This document shows positions 51,746 to 61,390 of a stretch of 64,000 nt of DNA, piece by piece. The notes below the pieces were generated by a model. It saw nothing but the letters and a program-made list of their open reading frames with translations, was not told where the DNA came from and did not search any database. Numbering within the stretch: the stretch's first letter is position 1; every line of letters begins with the position of its first letter. Made by a program: the position numbers and the translations under genes. The stretch is from Bacteroidales bacterium UBA2287 (GTDB lineage: Bacteria > Bacteroidota > Bacteroidia > Bacteroidales > Tenuifilaceae), in the NCBI GenBank assembly GCA_002345675.1, contig DDWL01000057.1:21581-85580 (forward strand), in the 5' to 3' direction.

Positions 51746-54628
51746 ATGCAAAGGTTTTTTTGTCTACTTTTTTTCTGTTTTTCTGCAATTGCCTCCTCGG
51801 CACAGTTTTATGTAAGTGGGCAAGAACCCGCCTGGACCAAGTGGCAGCAAATTGAAACGGACAAGTTTAAGGTTATCTATCCAAAGGGATACGATAGCCT
51901 TGCTTTTATTTATGCTAACCACCTTGAAACTTCGGTTTTACAGGTTAGCAAAACACTAAAACATAATCCCCGTAAGTTTCCGGTTGTTTTACGAACCAAA
52001 AATGCAATGCCAAACGGTTTCGTTTCGTGGGCTCCAAGGCGAATGGAGATTGTTACAAACTACCCATCCGACTCCGACTCCGAAACATGGCTAAAAGGTT
52101 TGTCGGTACACGAAACGCGCCATGTTGTTCAAATCGATAAACTTAATAAAGGTTTAATACGCATAGGGTATTTCGCCTTTGGCGAATCGGCAGTTGGTGC
52201 GTCGGCTGCCCTTGTTCCCCTTTGGTTTTTTGAAGGCGATGCCGTATTTGCCGAAACTGCTCTGTCGAATAGCGGGCGAGGTCGACAAGCCGATTTTATG
52301 GAACCCTTTAGAACGCATTTTTTAGAGAATGGAAAAAGCAGGTATAGCTACGACAAGTGGCTGATGGGTTCGTATAAAAACAGCATACCAAACCACTACC
52401 AATTTGGCTACCTAATGGTTGGCTATGGGAACGAAATGTTTGGCTCGGAAATGTGGGCAAATGCTCTTCGATATACGTCATATAATCCCCTAAAACTCTT
52501 TCCCTTTTACTTCAGCATTAAAAAGGACACTAAGCTTTCGCGTAAAAAGCTATTTAAGCAAGCAATTTCTTTTGCTGGTAAGCATTGGGAGGAATCCCGC
52601 GACAATGACACATTAGAAGGATTAAACATAGGTAACAATTTACCAAAGCAGTATACCGAATACTTATATCCCCAGCAATTAAACGATTCAACAATTTTTG
52701 CGCTTAAAACAACACTAACCAAAACACCCGTTTTTGTTGCCATTAGTATAAAAACAGGGAAAGAAGTAAAAATTCACCAGCCAGGCTATATAGTTGGAAA
52801 ACCCAGCGTTAATAATGGAACTATAATTTGGGCCGAGTATTCGGCACATCCCCGTTTTGGCGAAATATCGTATTCGGATATTTACTACATAAAATCAAAA
52901 GGGGCTGTTAGGATTACAAAGGGAAAGCGACTTCTAAACCCTATTTTAACCAAAAGCGGCAAAATTCTTTCAATTGGCAGCGACAGCATTGGTTGCGCTG
53001 CTATTTACGAAGTATACCTAAGTGGCGAAGTTGAAAAGGTGTTGAATTTATGTGGGCTTGAGCCTAAGGAAATGGCTAACGGAATGGACAACGACATACT
53101 TTTGAGAGCCACAAATAGCAAGGGAAACCTAATTCTTCGTTTTAAAAACTTTAACCAAAAACCCGATACATTATTGGGGCCTATACATTTCGATATTAAT
53201 AATATTACACCATTAGGTTCTCGGGTTTTCTTTACTGCAAGTTCTAATTCTGTTGAAAACTTGTATTCCATTAATTATATTAACGACAGCATTCTATATC
53301 ATGGTTCGTCAACCTATGGTTTAAATTATATATCGCATTTTAACGATTCCACTATTATTGCTAGCAGCAATATTTTAAAGGGCAAAACGCCAGTTTTAAT
53401 AAGCTTAAGCAATTTAAAAACTAAAGAATATTGGCAGGAAGAAAATTTACTTTACCAAAATGGGATTACAAAACTTAAGGAGGAGTCGTTTGCTAGTACC
53501 GTTAGCGATAATAAAGACTATACTGCAAAACCCTACGGAGGAGTTAAAAGCCTGTTTAAAGTCCACAGCTGGGCGCCTTTTTACTACAACCCAAGCGATG
53601 CTTCAATTGGCGACGTACTGGCCTACCCCGGCGTCACGCTGGTTTCGCAAAATCTTACAAGCACACTAGCAAGTAGCATAGGCTACTCGTATAACAAAAC
53701 CCATGGCTACCATGCTCAGGTCGACTGGATGGGTTGGTATCCGATAATTTCGGTGGGTTTCGATTTTGGTAATGAGTTTCCTCAAAAAACAGGAGGACCA
53801 AACTCGGCACTACCTACGTATAGAAGCGATTTAAAAAAGCAAGCCTATGTTGGTGTCAGAATTCCGCTTACCCTAACTTCAGGTGCATACCTCACCCAGT
53901 TCGCCCCTGGAGTTTACTACTCGTACAGTAATAATTATATATGGAATAGAGAAGCTGGAGCCTACAACAAATCGATACAACAAGCTAACCTATACAGTAG
54001 CTTTTATTGCTTAAAGCGTATGGCATACCGAGACCTTCGCTCGTCGCTAGGGTTTTATCTTTACCTAAGCCTAGTACACTCCCCAACAGCAAGCAATGTT
54101 TTGGGCAATTCGTACTTAGTAAAGAATTCCATTTACCTTCCGGGACTATTATCGAATCATAGCATATTAATTAACAATCAATTCGAGTCGCATGAAGTAA
54201 AGCATTACTTCAAATCGAACAGGGCAATAATGCCACGAGGTTTTACCAACAATATTCTGTATGACTCGTATAAATCTGTTAGTATTAACTATTCGTTTCC
54301 TCTTTTTTACCCCGATATAAACATTGGGGCATTGGCATATTTTAAACGGATATTTATTAATGCCTTTTCCGACAATGCTACGGCAAACGAATTTATAAGA
54401 GCATCAAATGGGGGGTATTATACAAAAAATACAACCTTTAAATCGGTTGGTGGCGAAACGTTTTTCGATATACACTTTTTCCGTACCCGTTACGAGTTCC
54501 GATTGGGTTACCGTGCAGGTTACGCGTTAGGCGAAACACGATTTTTCCATTCGTTTGTGGCAAACTTCGACATAGGTAGCCTTTCGGGTTTTAGGCGACA
54601 GGTTGAACCCTATTCGATAAACTTTTAG
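51746..54628 (+). CDS. Outer-membrane protein with HExxH peptidase-like domain, propeller and barrel
   Basis: A 960-residue protein. Signal peptide (1-19, ending SSAQ), then a gluzincin-like domain with HETRH (H122, E123, H126) in GLSVHETRHVVQ and a downstream E163 in PLWFFEGDAVFAET, matching the HExxH...E pattern of MA-clan metallopeptidases. A beta-propeller-like middle (about 290-610; TolB-like blades) follows, and the last 300 residues show alternating aromatic beta strands ending SLSGFRRQVEPYSINF, typical of an outer-membrane barrel with a terminal Phe. The three-part design suggests a surface or periplasm-facing protease fixed in the outer membrane. I know no characterised member. It lies between the secreted nuclease and 5-FCL genes. 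Confidence 0.75.
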   Translation: MQRFFCLLFFCFSAIASSAQFYVSGQEPAWTKWQQIETDKFKVIYPKGYDSLAFIYANHLETSVLQVSKTLKHNPRKFPVVLRTKNAMPNGFVSWAPRRMEIVTNYPSDSDSETWLKGLSVHETRHVVQIDKLNKGLIRIGYFAFGESAVGASAALVPLWFFEGDAVFAETALSNSGRGRQADFMEPFRTHFLENGKSRYSYDKWLMGSYKNSIPNHYQFGYLMVGYGNEMFGSEMWANALRYTSYNPLKLFPFYFSIKKDTKLSRKKLFKQAISFAGKHWEESRDNDTLEGLNIGNNLPKQYTEYLYPQQLNDSTIFALKTTLTKTPVFVAISIKTGKEVKIHQPGYIVGKPSVNNGTIIWAEYSAHPRFGEISYSDIYYIKSKGAVRITKGKRLLNPILTKSGKILSIGSDSIGCAAIYEVYLSGEVEKVLNLCGLEPKEMANGMDNDILLRATNSKGNLILRFKNFNQKPDTLLGPIHFDINNITPLGSRVFFTASSNSVENLYSINYINDSILYHGSSTYGLNYISHFNDSTIIASSNILKGKTPVLISLSNLKTKEYWQEENLLYQNGITKLKEESFASTVSDNKDYTAKPYGGVKSLFKVHSWAPFYYNPSDASIGDVLAYPGVTLVSQNLTSTLASSIGYSYNKTHGYHAQVDWMGWYPIISVGFDFGNEFPQKTGGPNSALPTYRSDLKKQAYVGVRIPLTLTSGAYLTQFAPGVYYSYSNNYIWNREAGAYNKSIQQANLYSSFYCLKRMAYRDLRSSLGFYLYLSLVHSPTASNVLGNSYLVKNSIYLPGLLSNHSILINNQFESHEVKHYFKSNRAIMPRGFTNNILYDSYKSVSINYSFPLFYPDINIGALAYFKRIFINAFSDNATANEFIRASNGGYYTKNTTFKSVGGETFFDIHFFRTRYEFRLGYRAGYALGETRFFHSFVANFDIGSLSGFRRQVEPYSINF

Positions 54629-54637
54629 TTTACAAAA

Positions 54638-55186
54638 ATGAGCGACGATATTCAGTATAAAAAGAAACAGCTTCGAAGATACATAAAGGAGTTAAAGTCG
54701 GAACTCGATGCAAATATTGCATTGAGTAGTTCCAACAAAATATTCTCCGAAATTGAGTCGCTACCCGAGTTTAAGGCAGCAAAAACTATACTGGTATACT
54801 GGTCGCTACCCGACGAGGTGCAAACCCATTCGTTTATAGATAAATGGTACACCTCCAAAAAAATATTACTACCATTGGTGGTTAAAAACAATTTAGAACT
54901 TCGGGTTTTTTCGGGTATGGATTGTCTCGAAGCAAGACCTCCCTTCGGAATTTTAGAGCCAGTAAACGGAGCATTGGCCAGTATTTCAGAAGTTGAAATG
55001 GTTATTGTTCCTGGTGTTGCCTTCGACTTAAACGGAAATAGAATGGGAAGAGGAAAGGGTTTTTACGATAGGCTACTAAAGCAAAAAGATATTTACAAAG
55101 TTGGCGTTTGCTTTACATTTCAAATTGTAAAAGAGGTTCCAACAAATAATGACGATATTACAATGAATAAAATTATATACGCCTAA
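54638..55186 (+). CDS. 5-formyltetrahydrofolate cyclo-ligase
   Basis: A 182-residue 5-FCL, which uses ATP to turn 5-formyl-THF into 5,10-methenyl-THF. An N-terminal basic helix (KKKQLRRYIKEL) and Rossmann-like core lead to the signature VPGVAFDLNGNRMGRGKGFYDRLL (residues about 120-145, in two parts), containing the nucleotide-binding GRGKGFYD. Length is normal. It is a housekeeping gene embedded in a run of secreted proteins: 9 bp after the HExxH-barrel gene and 11 bp before the first endonuclease I gene. Confidence 0.95.
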   Translation: MSDDIQYKKKQLRRYIKELKSELDANIALSSSNKIFSEIESLPEFKAAKTILVYWSLPDEVQTHSFIDKWYTSKKILLPLVVKNNLELRVFSGMDCLEARPPFGILEPVNGALASISEVEMVIVPGVAFDLNGNRMGRGKGFYDRLLKQKDIYKVGVCFTFQIVKEVPTNNDDITMNKIIYA

Positions 55187-55197
55187 TTCTTCTTTAT

Positions 55198-57588
55198 ATG
55201 AAAAAACAATTACTTTCTATTATTACATTACTGTTTATTACAGTTCAACTAATTGGTCAAATCCCTAGTGGTTACTACAACGGTGCCGAGGGAAAAACTG
55301 GTGCAGAGCTAAAAACAGCATTGTACAATATAATTAAAGGCCACACCGATAAAGGGTATGACTTTTTGTATACTATTTATCAAACTTCCGACAACCTCCC
55401 AACCAACAAGGTATGGGATATGTATTCGATTAAAGCAGACGGGACAGCAGACTATTTTTATAACCACTTGAGCGACAAATGTGGATCATACAACTCCGAA
55501 GCCGATTGCTATAACCGTGAGCACACTTTTTGCGACAGCTGGCTTGGAGCGGCTTCGCCTCAACGCTCTGATGCGCACCATTTAATTCCAACCGATGGCT
55601 ATGTAAATAATCGTAGGGGCAGTTATCCTCACGGGAAAGTTCTTTCTGTATCTTGGACATCTTCAAATGGTAGCAAATTAGGAAGTTCTGATCCCGCAAC
55701 AGGTTTTTCGGGAACTGTTTTTGAGCCCATTGACGAATTTAAGGGCGATTTTGCCCGAATGTACTTTTATGTTGCCACAAGGTATGAGGATAAAATTGCA
55801 GGCTGGGTAAGTAACGGTTCGGCGGGTTTAATTTTAGCTGGTAATTCGTACCCAGCATATAAAAGTTGGTTTATTAATCTTATGCTTCAATGGCATGCTC
55901 AGGATCCAGTAAGCGAAAAGGAAATTAACCGAAATAATGCTATTTATGCCTACCAGTATAATCGCAATCCCTTTATCGACAATTCGGCATATGCCGAACA
56001 AATTTGGACACCCCAGTCAATACCTGTTGTTTTTACAAGCACCCCAAATTCTTCCGTTAAAATTGACGTTCCATACTTGTACAACGTTACCGCAGTTGCC
56101 AGCGGAGAAGAATCCATTACGCTTAGCTGTATTGAAAAGCCTGCATGGTTAACCTTTACAACAACCGGAAACGGAACAGCAACGCTAAACGGTACACCAA
56201 CCATTTCGGATGTTGGAAACCATAGAGTTGAGCTAAGGGCTCAAACTACCGAAAACACTGTTTCGCAAGTGTTTTATATACTTGTTTACTCCGAGTCGGC
56301 TTCGCAAGAGTATGTCGAAACATTCGAAAACATCCCATCTAATAGTTCTACCTATTCGGCTCGAAGCTGGGTTGGCGATAACAGCATTTCGTGGGATGCA
56401 ACAAATGCACGTACCGACCAAACAATCGACACAAGAGCCATTTGCTTAGGTCAAACTGCTGGTTCATATATTCTTTCACAAGAGTTAACCAATGGCTGCA
56501 GCCAACTTTCGTTTAAGCATCAGCAAAAATTTACAGGAAGTGGCGGTACCATCACTCTTTTTATAAACGACATCCAGGTTGGAGAACCGGTTTCGGTTTC
56601 CACAAACGTACAGGAAGCTACTTTTAGCGGAATAAGCGTAAGTGGCAACTTTAGAATAAAACTTGTAAGTAATGGCTTATCACGAATTGCCATTGATAAC
56701 CTTGGTTGGAAAACCGCCAACGAAAATTTGCCACCAAGTTTCGTAAGCGTAGTTCAAACCCCACAAACGCTATATGCTGGTCAAACAATTTCGGTTATTG
56801 CCGAGGTAACAAACGACGATGAATTACCTGTGGTTGAACTTATTTGGGGCGATTCGCCTGAAAACATGACGAACACATTAAGTATGATTGAAACTGAAGG
56901 GCTATTTGTTGCTTCGTTTGTTGCACCAGCCGAGTATTCGCAATTATCGTTCACCATTACAGCAACCGACAACGGAGGGTTAACCGCTTCGTCGTTAGTT
57001 TACACTACAGAAATTCTACCTAATAATTTTCCTGTAATTAGTTCTGTTGAATTTTTACCCCTCGAACCCACTAACGCCGAAACGGTTTTAGTAAAATCGG
57101 CGGTAAGCGATGAGGACGGTGACGCTCTTTACGTAGAATTACTTTGGGGATTATCGTCTTCGGAACTAAGCACCTCAATTGATCTTTCTTTAGTAGAAAG
57201 TTACTTCGAGGGAACAATACCAACAAACCCTGTTGGGTCAACAGTATATTTTAAGGTTCAAGCAAACGACGGGAAAGGGGGCGTTGACGAAAGCGAGATA
57301 TTTAGCTATACCGTTTCGGAAGGAACAAGTGTTGAGAATTATTCGATTGGTAAAATTAGCGTATACCCTAACCCAGCAAGCGATTTTATAAACGTTTCGC
57401 TAGCTCATTCGGGCGTTTCAACCTATTACGTATCCGATATTTCTGGTCGAATTGTTTTAAAGGGAAATATTAATCACCCTTCAGCAGTTGGATCCATTAA
57501 TGTAAATAGCATTTCGAATGGTATTTACTTTTTACAAGTAGTGGGACAACAAAAAAGTAGTGTTGTAAAGATTGTTATTGGAAAATAA
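55198..57588 (+). CDS. Secreted endonuclease I, multidomain, T9SS cargo
   Basis: A 796-residue member of the endonuclease I (EndA/Vvn) family. Signal peptide (1-21), nuclease domain (about 22-275) with NREHTF (His109 of the catalytic site) and SDAHHLIPTDGYVNNRRGSYP (in two parts), where the usual NREHSFPKSW has Cys instead of Pro. Then a putative Ig-like region (about 275-365), a jelly-roll-like region (about 375-505), two Ig/cadherin-like repeats (about 515-610 and 615-705) and a T9SS type A domain (about 715-796). It probably cuts extracellular DNA or RNA; the extra domains may bind polymers or cells. Confidence 0.9.
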   Translation: MKKQLLSIITLLFITVQLIGQIPSGYYNGAEGKTGAELKTALYNIIKGHTDKGYDFLYTIYQTSDNLPTNKVWDMYSIKADGTADYFYNHLSDKCGSYNSEADCYNREHTFCDSWLGAASPQRSDAHHLIPTDGYVNNRRGSYPHGKVLSVSWTSSNGSKLGSSDPATGFSGTVFEPIDEFKGDFARMYFYVATRYEDKIAGWVSNGSAGLILAGNSYPAYKSWFINLMLQWHAQDPVSEKEINRNNAIYAYQYNRNPFIDNSAYAEQIWTPQSIPVVFTSTPNSSVKIDVPYLYNVTAVASGEESITLSCIEKPAWLTFTTTGNGTATLNGTPTISDVGNHRVELRAQTTENTVSQVFYILVYSESASQEYVETFENIPSNSSTYSARSWVGDNSISWDATNARTDQTIDTRAICLGQTAGSYILSQELTNGCSQLSFKHQQKFTGSGGTITLFINDIQVGEPVSVSTNVQEATFSGISVSGNFRIKLVSNGLSRIAIDNLGWKTANENLPPSFVSVVQTPQTLYAGQTISVIAEVTNDDELPVVELIWGDSPENMTNTLSMIETEGLFVASFVAPAEYSQLSFTITATDNGGLTASSLVYTTEILPNNFPVISSVEFLPLEPTNAETVLVKSAVSDEDGDALYVELLWGLSSSELSTSIDLSLVESYFEGTIPTNPVGSTVYFKVQANDGKGGVDESEIFSYTVSEGTSVENYSIGKISVYPNPASDFINVSLAHSGVSTYYVSDISGRIVLKGNINHPSAVGSINVNSISNGIYFLQVVGQQKSSVVKIVIGK

Positions 57589-57637
57589 CGTTATTCCTTT
57601 GCAACAGTAAAAACTAATTTTACTAAAATAGTCTATA

Positions 57638-58714
57638 ATGTTAAAACGTATTTATCTTTTAATTACTGCTGTTTGCCTGTTATCCATAGGCGTACTTGCA
57701 CAAATTCCTGCTGGCTACTACAATACTGCTTCGGGTAAAACTGGTAATGAACTAAAAGCAGCGCTTTACGAAATAATTAATGACCACACAGCCGTTTCTT
57801 ATGCCGGCCTTTGGACCGCTTTTCAGCAATCCGATAAAAAGCCAAACGGAAAAGTTTGGGATATGTACTCCGATGTTCCTGGAGGAACTCCTGCATACGA
57901 GTATACTTTTGTTTCCGATCAGTGCGGTAATTATAGTGGAGAAAGCAGCTGCTATAACAGGGAGCATTCCTTCCCTAAAAGTTGGTTTAACGATGCTACG
58001 CCAATGTATTCCGACATGTTTCACCTTTACCCAACCGATGGCTATGTTAATGGTCAGCGCGGAAACTATCCCTTTGGCGAGGTAAGTTCTCCAACTTGGA
58101 CTTCGACAAACGGAAGCAAAAAGGGTGCTTGCTCCTACCCTGGCTATTCTGGAACAGTTTTCGAACCAATTGACGAGTATAAAGGCGACTTTGCCCGATC
58201 ATACTTTTATATGGTAACTCGCTACCACAATGTAGTTCAAAACTGGAGTACACCTATGCTCAACGGCACTGCGTATCCTGCCTTTTCCGACTGGGCAATT
58301 AACTTGCTATTCGAGTGGCATAATGCCGACCCAGTTAGCCAAAAAGAGATTGACAGAAACAATAAAATATATACCTCGTACCAGCATAACCGTAATCCTT
58401 TTATCGACAATTCGGAGTATGCACAGCTGGTTTGGAATCCTAATGGGACAAATGTTTCTGTTACAATTTCCGAAAACCAAATTAGCGTATACCCTAACCC
58501 AGCAAGCGACTTTATAAACGTTTCACTGCATCATTCGGGCGTTTCAACCTATTATGTAGCCGATATTTCGGGACGTATTGTTTTAAACGGAGAGCTTAAC
58601 CACGAAAATGCAACCGGAACCATTAGTCTTAATGGCGTTTCGAATGGAATTTACTTTTTGCAGGTTGTTGGTCAACACAAAAGCAGCACCATAAAGTTTG
58701 TAATTGGAAAATAA
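57638..58714 (+). CDS. Secreted endonuclease I, T9SS cargo (second copy)
   Basis: A 358-residue short version of its neighbour: signal peptide (1-21), endonuclease I domain (about 22-275) with CYNREHSFPKSW and SDMFHLYPTDGYVNGQRGNYPFG (given here in two motifs), and the T9SS type A sorting domain right after (about 285-358). Catalytic His in NREHSF is conserved. It shares near-identical ends and a similar leader with the third copy, showing tandem duplication. It starts 49 bp after the first copy. Confidence 0.93.
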   Translation: MLKRIYLLITAVCLLSIGVLAQIPAGYYNTASGKTGNELKAALYEIINDHTAVSYAGLWTAFQQSDKKPNGKVWDMYSDVPGGTPAYEYTFVSDQCGNYSGESSCYNREHSFPKSWFNDATPMYSDMFHLYPTDGYVNGQRGNYPFGEVSSPTWTSTNGSKKGACSYPGYSGTVFEPIDEYKGDFARSYFYMVTRYHNVVQNWSTPMLNGTAYPAFSDWAINLLFEWHNADPVSQKEIDRNNKIYTSYQHNRNPFIDNSEYAQLVWNPNGTNVSVTISENQISVYPNPASDFINVSLHHSGVSTYYVADISGRIVLNGELNHENATGTISLNGVSNGIYFLQVVGQHKSSTIKFVIGK

Positions 58715-58765
58715 CTTTATTCCTTTGCGACAGTAAAAAACTAATTGTTACTAAAATAGTCTATA

Positions 58766-59830
58766 ATGTTAAAACGTATCTATCTTTTAATTGCTGCTGC
58801 TTGCCTGTTATCTATAGGCGTACTTGCACAAATTCCAAGCGGCTACTACAATACAGCTTCGGGCAAAACTGGTAACGAGCTAAAAGCAGCACTTTACGAA
58901 ATAATAAAAGGCCATACAGAATTAACATATACCCCTGGGCTTTGGAACGCATTTGCATATACTGACAAACGAAGCGACGGAAAGGTGTGGGACATGTATT
59001 CGGCCTGTGACTTTACGTTTGTTACCGATCAGGATCCTGGAAGCGGGGGTACCTCTGAATGCCAATACTATAATCGAGAGCACTCGTTCCCACGTGAGTG
59101 GTTTGGTGGAGCCATTGCTCCAATGAATACCGATTTGTTCCACATTTACCCAACCGACAAAAAAGTTAATAGCGTTCGGGCAAGTTACCCTTTCGGTAGC
59201 GTTGGTAACGCATCGTACACATCGGGTAATGGTAGTAAACTTGGTACAAGTAATTACCCTGGTTACACAAGCACTGTTTTTGAACCCATCGACGAATACA
59301 AGGGCGACTTTGCCCGCTCTTACTTTTACATGGCTACCCGCTATCACAATATTATTCAGAACTGGAGTAGCCCAATGTTAGCCGGAAACCAGTATCCAGC
59401 CTTTACTTCTTGGGCTGTTAGCATACTCTTAGAGTGGAATACGAACGACCCAGTAAGTGAAAAGGAAATAAATAGAAACAATGTAATTCACACCAGCTAT
59501 CAACACAATCGCAACCCATATATCGATCACCCCGAGTATGCGCAACTAGTGTGGAATCCTAACGGTACCAATGTTACCATAACAAACATTGCTCAAATTA
59601 GCGTTTATCCTAACCCCGCTTCCGAAACCATTAATGTAACACTATCGTATGCTGGTGTTTCAAACTATTATGTAGCCGATATTTCGGGACGTATTGTTTT
59701 AAATGGAGAACTAAACCACGAAAATTCAACAGGAACCATTAGTCTTAATGGCCTTTCGGAAGGTATTTACTTTTTACGAATTATTGGAAATAATCAAATC
59801 GGAGTTGTGCGGTTTGTTGTAGGAAAGTAG
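58766..59830 (+). CDS. Secreted endonuclease I, T9SS cargo (third copy)
   Basis: A 354-residue paralog of the preceding gene, with signal peptide, endonuclease I domain (YNREHSFPREWFGG and NTDLFHIYPTDKKVNSVRASYPFG in two parts) and a T9SS type A sorting domain (about 280-354). The middle of the nuclease domain differs most from copy two (for example the CDFTFVTDQDPGSGGTSE segment), while the leader, signal peptide and parts of the sorting domain are nearly identical at DNA level. The gene ends the plus-strand run. Confidence 0.93.
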   Translation: MLKRIYLLIAAACLLSIGVLAQIPSGYYNTASGKTGNELKAALYEIIKGHTELTYTPGLWNAFAYTDKRSDGKVWDMYSACDFTFVTDQDPGSGGTSECQYYNREHSFPREWFGGAIAPMNTDLFHIYPTDKKVNSVRASYPFGSVGNASYTSGNGSKLGTSNYPGYTSTVFEPIDEYKGDFARSYFYMATRYHNIIQNWSSPMLAGNQYPAFTSWAVSILLEWNTNDPVSEKEINRNNVIHTSYQHNRNPYIDHPEYAQLVWNPNGTNVTITNIAQISVYPNPASETINVTLSYAGVSNYYVADISGRIVLNGELNHENSTGTISLNGLSEGIYFLRIIGNNQIGVVRFVVGK

Positions 59831-59872
59831 AATTATAATCGGAAGTGGCTGTCAAATAAAATCCAAAAATAT

Positions 59873-59943
59873 AACCACAAAGGTCACTAAGTTTTACTCA
59901 AAGTTCACAAAGTAATGTATACGAGATTTTTTTCTTTGTGGTT
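59873..59943. repeat. Dispersed intergenic repeat with 10-bp inverted arms
   Basis: AACCACAAAG at 59873-59882 pairs with CTTTGTGGTT at 59934-59943. The inner sequence GTTTTAC..AAAGTTCACAAAG resembles 30779-30800, so it belongs to an intergenic repeat type present at least twice here. It lies between convergent genes. Confidence 0.5.
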
Positions 59944-60005
59944 CTTTGTTTTCTCTTAGCGGCCTTTGCGTTTAAAAGTTCTTTTTACAGTTAGGTTTTA
60001 TTGCT

Positions 60006-61205
60006 TTACTGAACTATTATTTTCCTGGTGGTCTCTTGGTCGTTATTTTTAACAATTACAAAGTAAATTCCCTTTGCCATACCTGTTAAGTCAACTTCAA
60101 TAGATGTTGAATTAGAACTTGCTTCGGTTTTAAAAACTTGTTGACCCAAAGAGTTGATAACAGTAACCTGAGCATCATTATAATTATAATCCATTAAGTC
60201 AATTGTGAATTTTCCTGTTGATGGATTAGGGTATATTTTAAGCATTGTTTCAGCATCATAATTAATCGCTGTTTGACCAACGTTTAATTCAAGTATTTCG
60301 CTTGGATATACTTCAGGGTAGCCATGGTAACCCAAACCAAAATACGCTTTATTGTTAAGAAAAAAAGTAACGGGATCGTTTCTACTTGCACTTAGGTTTA
60401 AAACATCACCTAGACTAACCTTTGTATTATTGGCAGGATTATACTGTGTTACCTGCGTTTTATTTCCGTAGCAAATAAAAGCCATGTTACCAACAACTAT
60501 TGCCGAGGCATTATAAAAGGATAAATTTATTCCATCGGCAAAAATTCTTTCGGTCCAGGTATTTGTTTCAGGATTATACTCTTGCACATCGCTATACACA
60601 GTTGTGTATGTTGTAACAGATTGTCCTCCAGATACATAGCCTTTTCCATTAATGAAAAATGCAACAGCTCCATTTCGAGCACCACCATTTACATTTGCTA
60701 CTTGAGTCCACGTGTTTTCTTGTGGATTATACTTCCAGAACGCATTTGTATCTCCATCGGCATTTCGACCTGTTCCTACAAAACCAAATTCTGTTGAAGC
60801 AAAAGCAACGGCATTATAGTTAGCGGAACCCCCAAAATCAGCAATTTGAGTCCACTCGTTTGATTGGGGATTATATTCGTAAAAATCGCTATAGTAAGAG
60901 AAGGGGTACTTTGATCTTCCTAACCCTACATAAGCCTTTTCTCCAATAACAAAAGCTACCGCTTCCGTTCGAGCAGTTCCGGGAAATGTTGCAGCAGCTT
61001 CCCATTCTCCTACTGCTGGGTCATACTTCTTAAAGGTTCTCATTACACTGTCGCTGTTGTTTCCGAGACCAACATATGCTACGTTGTTAATAACAAAGCT
61101 AACAGCTCCGCTGCGTGCGTTTCCCTGAAAAGGGTTAATACCTGTCGAAAAGGCCGAAAACGTTAGTGCCAAGCAGGTTAAAAAAAGAGTAATTTGTTTA
61201 ATCAT
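60006..61205 (-). CDS. Secreted Kelch-repeat protein with T9SS domain
   Basis: A 399-residue protein with a signal peptide (1-19), about six Kelch-type repeats (residues 22-305) each carrying a glycine doublet-like turn and W: WEAAATFPGTARTEAVAFVIG, WTQIADFGGSANYNAVAFAS, WTQVANVNGGARNGAVAFFIN (given separately), and a T9SS type A sorting domain (about 320-399, MLKIYPNPSTGKFTID and MAKGIYFVIVKN). Kelch propellers usually mediate binding, and this is probably a surface adhesin or binding protein. Many serine codons are TCA/TCT rather than TCG, different from the nuclease genes next to it. Single gene on its strand. Confidence 0.88.
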   Translation of the reverse strand: MIKQITLFLTCLALTFSAFSTGINPFQGNARSGAVSFVINNVAYVGLGNNSDSVMRTFKKYDPAVGEWEAAATFPGTARTEAVAFVIGEKAYVGLGRSKYPFSYYSDFYEYNPQSNEWTQIADFGGSANYNAVAFASTEFGFVGTGRNADGDTNAFWKYNPQENTWTQVANVNGGARNGAVAFFINGKGYVSGGQSVTTYTTVYSDVQEYNPETNTWTERIFADGINLSFYNASAIVVGNMAFICYGNKTQVTQYNPANNTKVSLGDVLNLSASRNDPVTFFLNNKAYFGLGYHGYPEVYPSEILELNVGQTAINYDAETMLKIYPNPSTGKFTIDLMDYNYNDAQVTVINSLGQQVFKTEASSNSTSIEVDLTGMAKGIYFVIVKNNDQETTRKIIVQ

Positions 61206-61338
61206 TTTATTCGTTTAGTTTTTAAATTTGAAAATATTTTGTTGTTTTTAATGTGGTGCGAAGATACTTGTTCAAAACAAATTACCAATAATTGCAATCG
61301 TTTGTTTTTGGGTCAACATTTTCCCTTTTCATAATTAA

Positions 61339-61370
61339 TTTGTCTTGCAATTTTAAATATCATACCTTTA
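61339..61370 (+). promoter_or_regulatory. Predicted promoter of the small secreted protein gene
   Basis: TTTG (61339-61342), a 20-bp spacer, then TACCTTTA (61363-61370), one base off TAnnTTTG. The ATG at 61391 is 20 bp downstream. Confidence 0.5.
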
Positions 61371-61390
61371 ACTAAACTGTTTTAAATAAA

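Noticed and set aside
57589..59830. Repeats of the endonuclease cluster as a CRISPR or direct-repeat array
   Set aside because: The repeats are coding gene duplicates about 1.1 kb apart with no short regular spacers.
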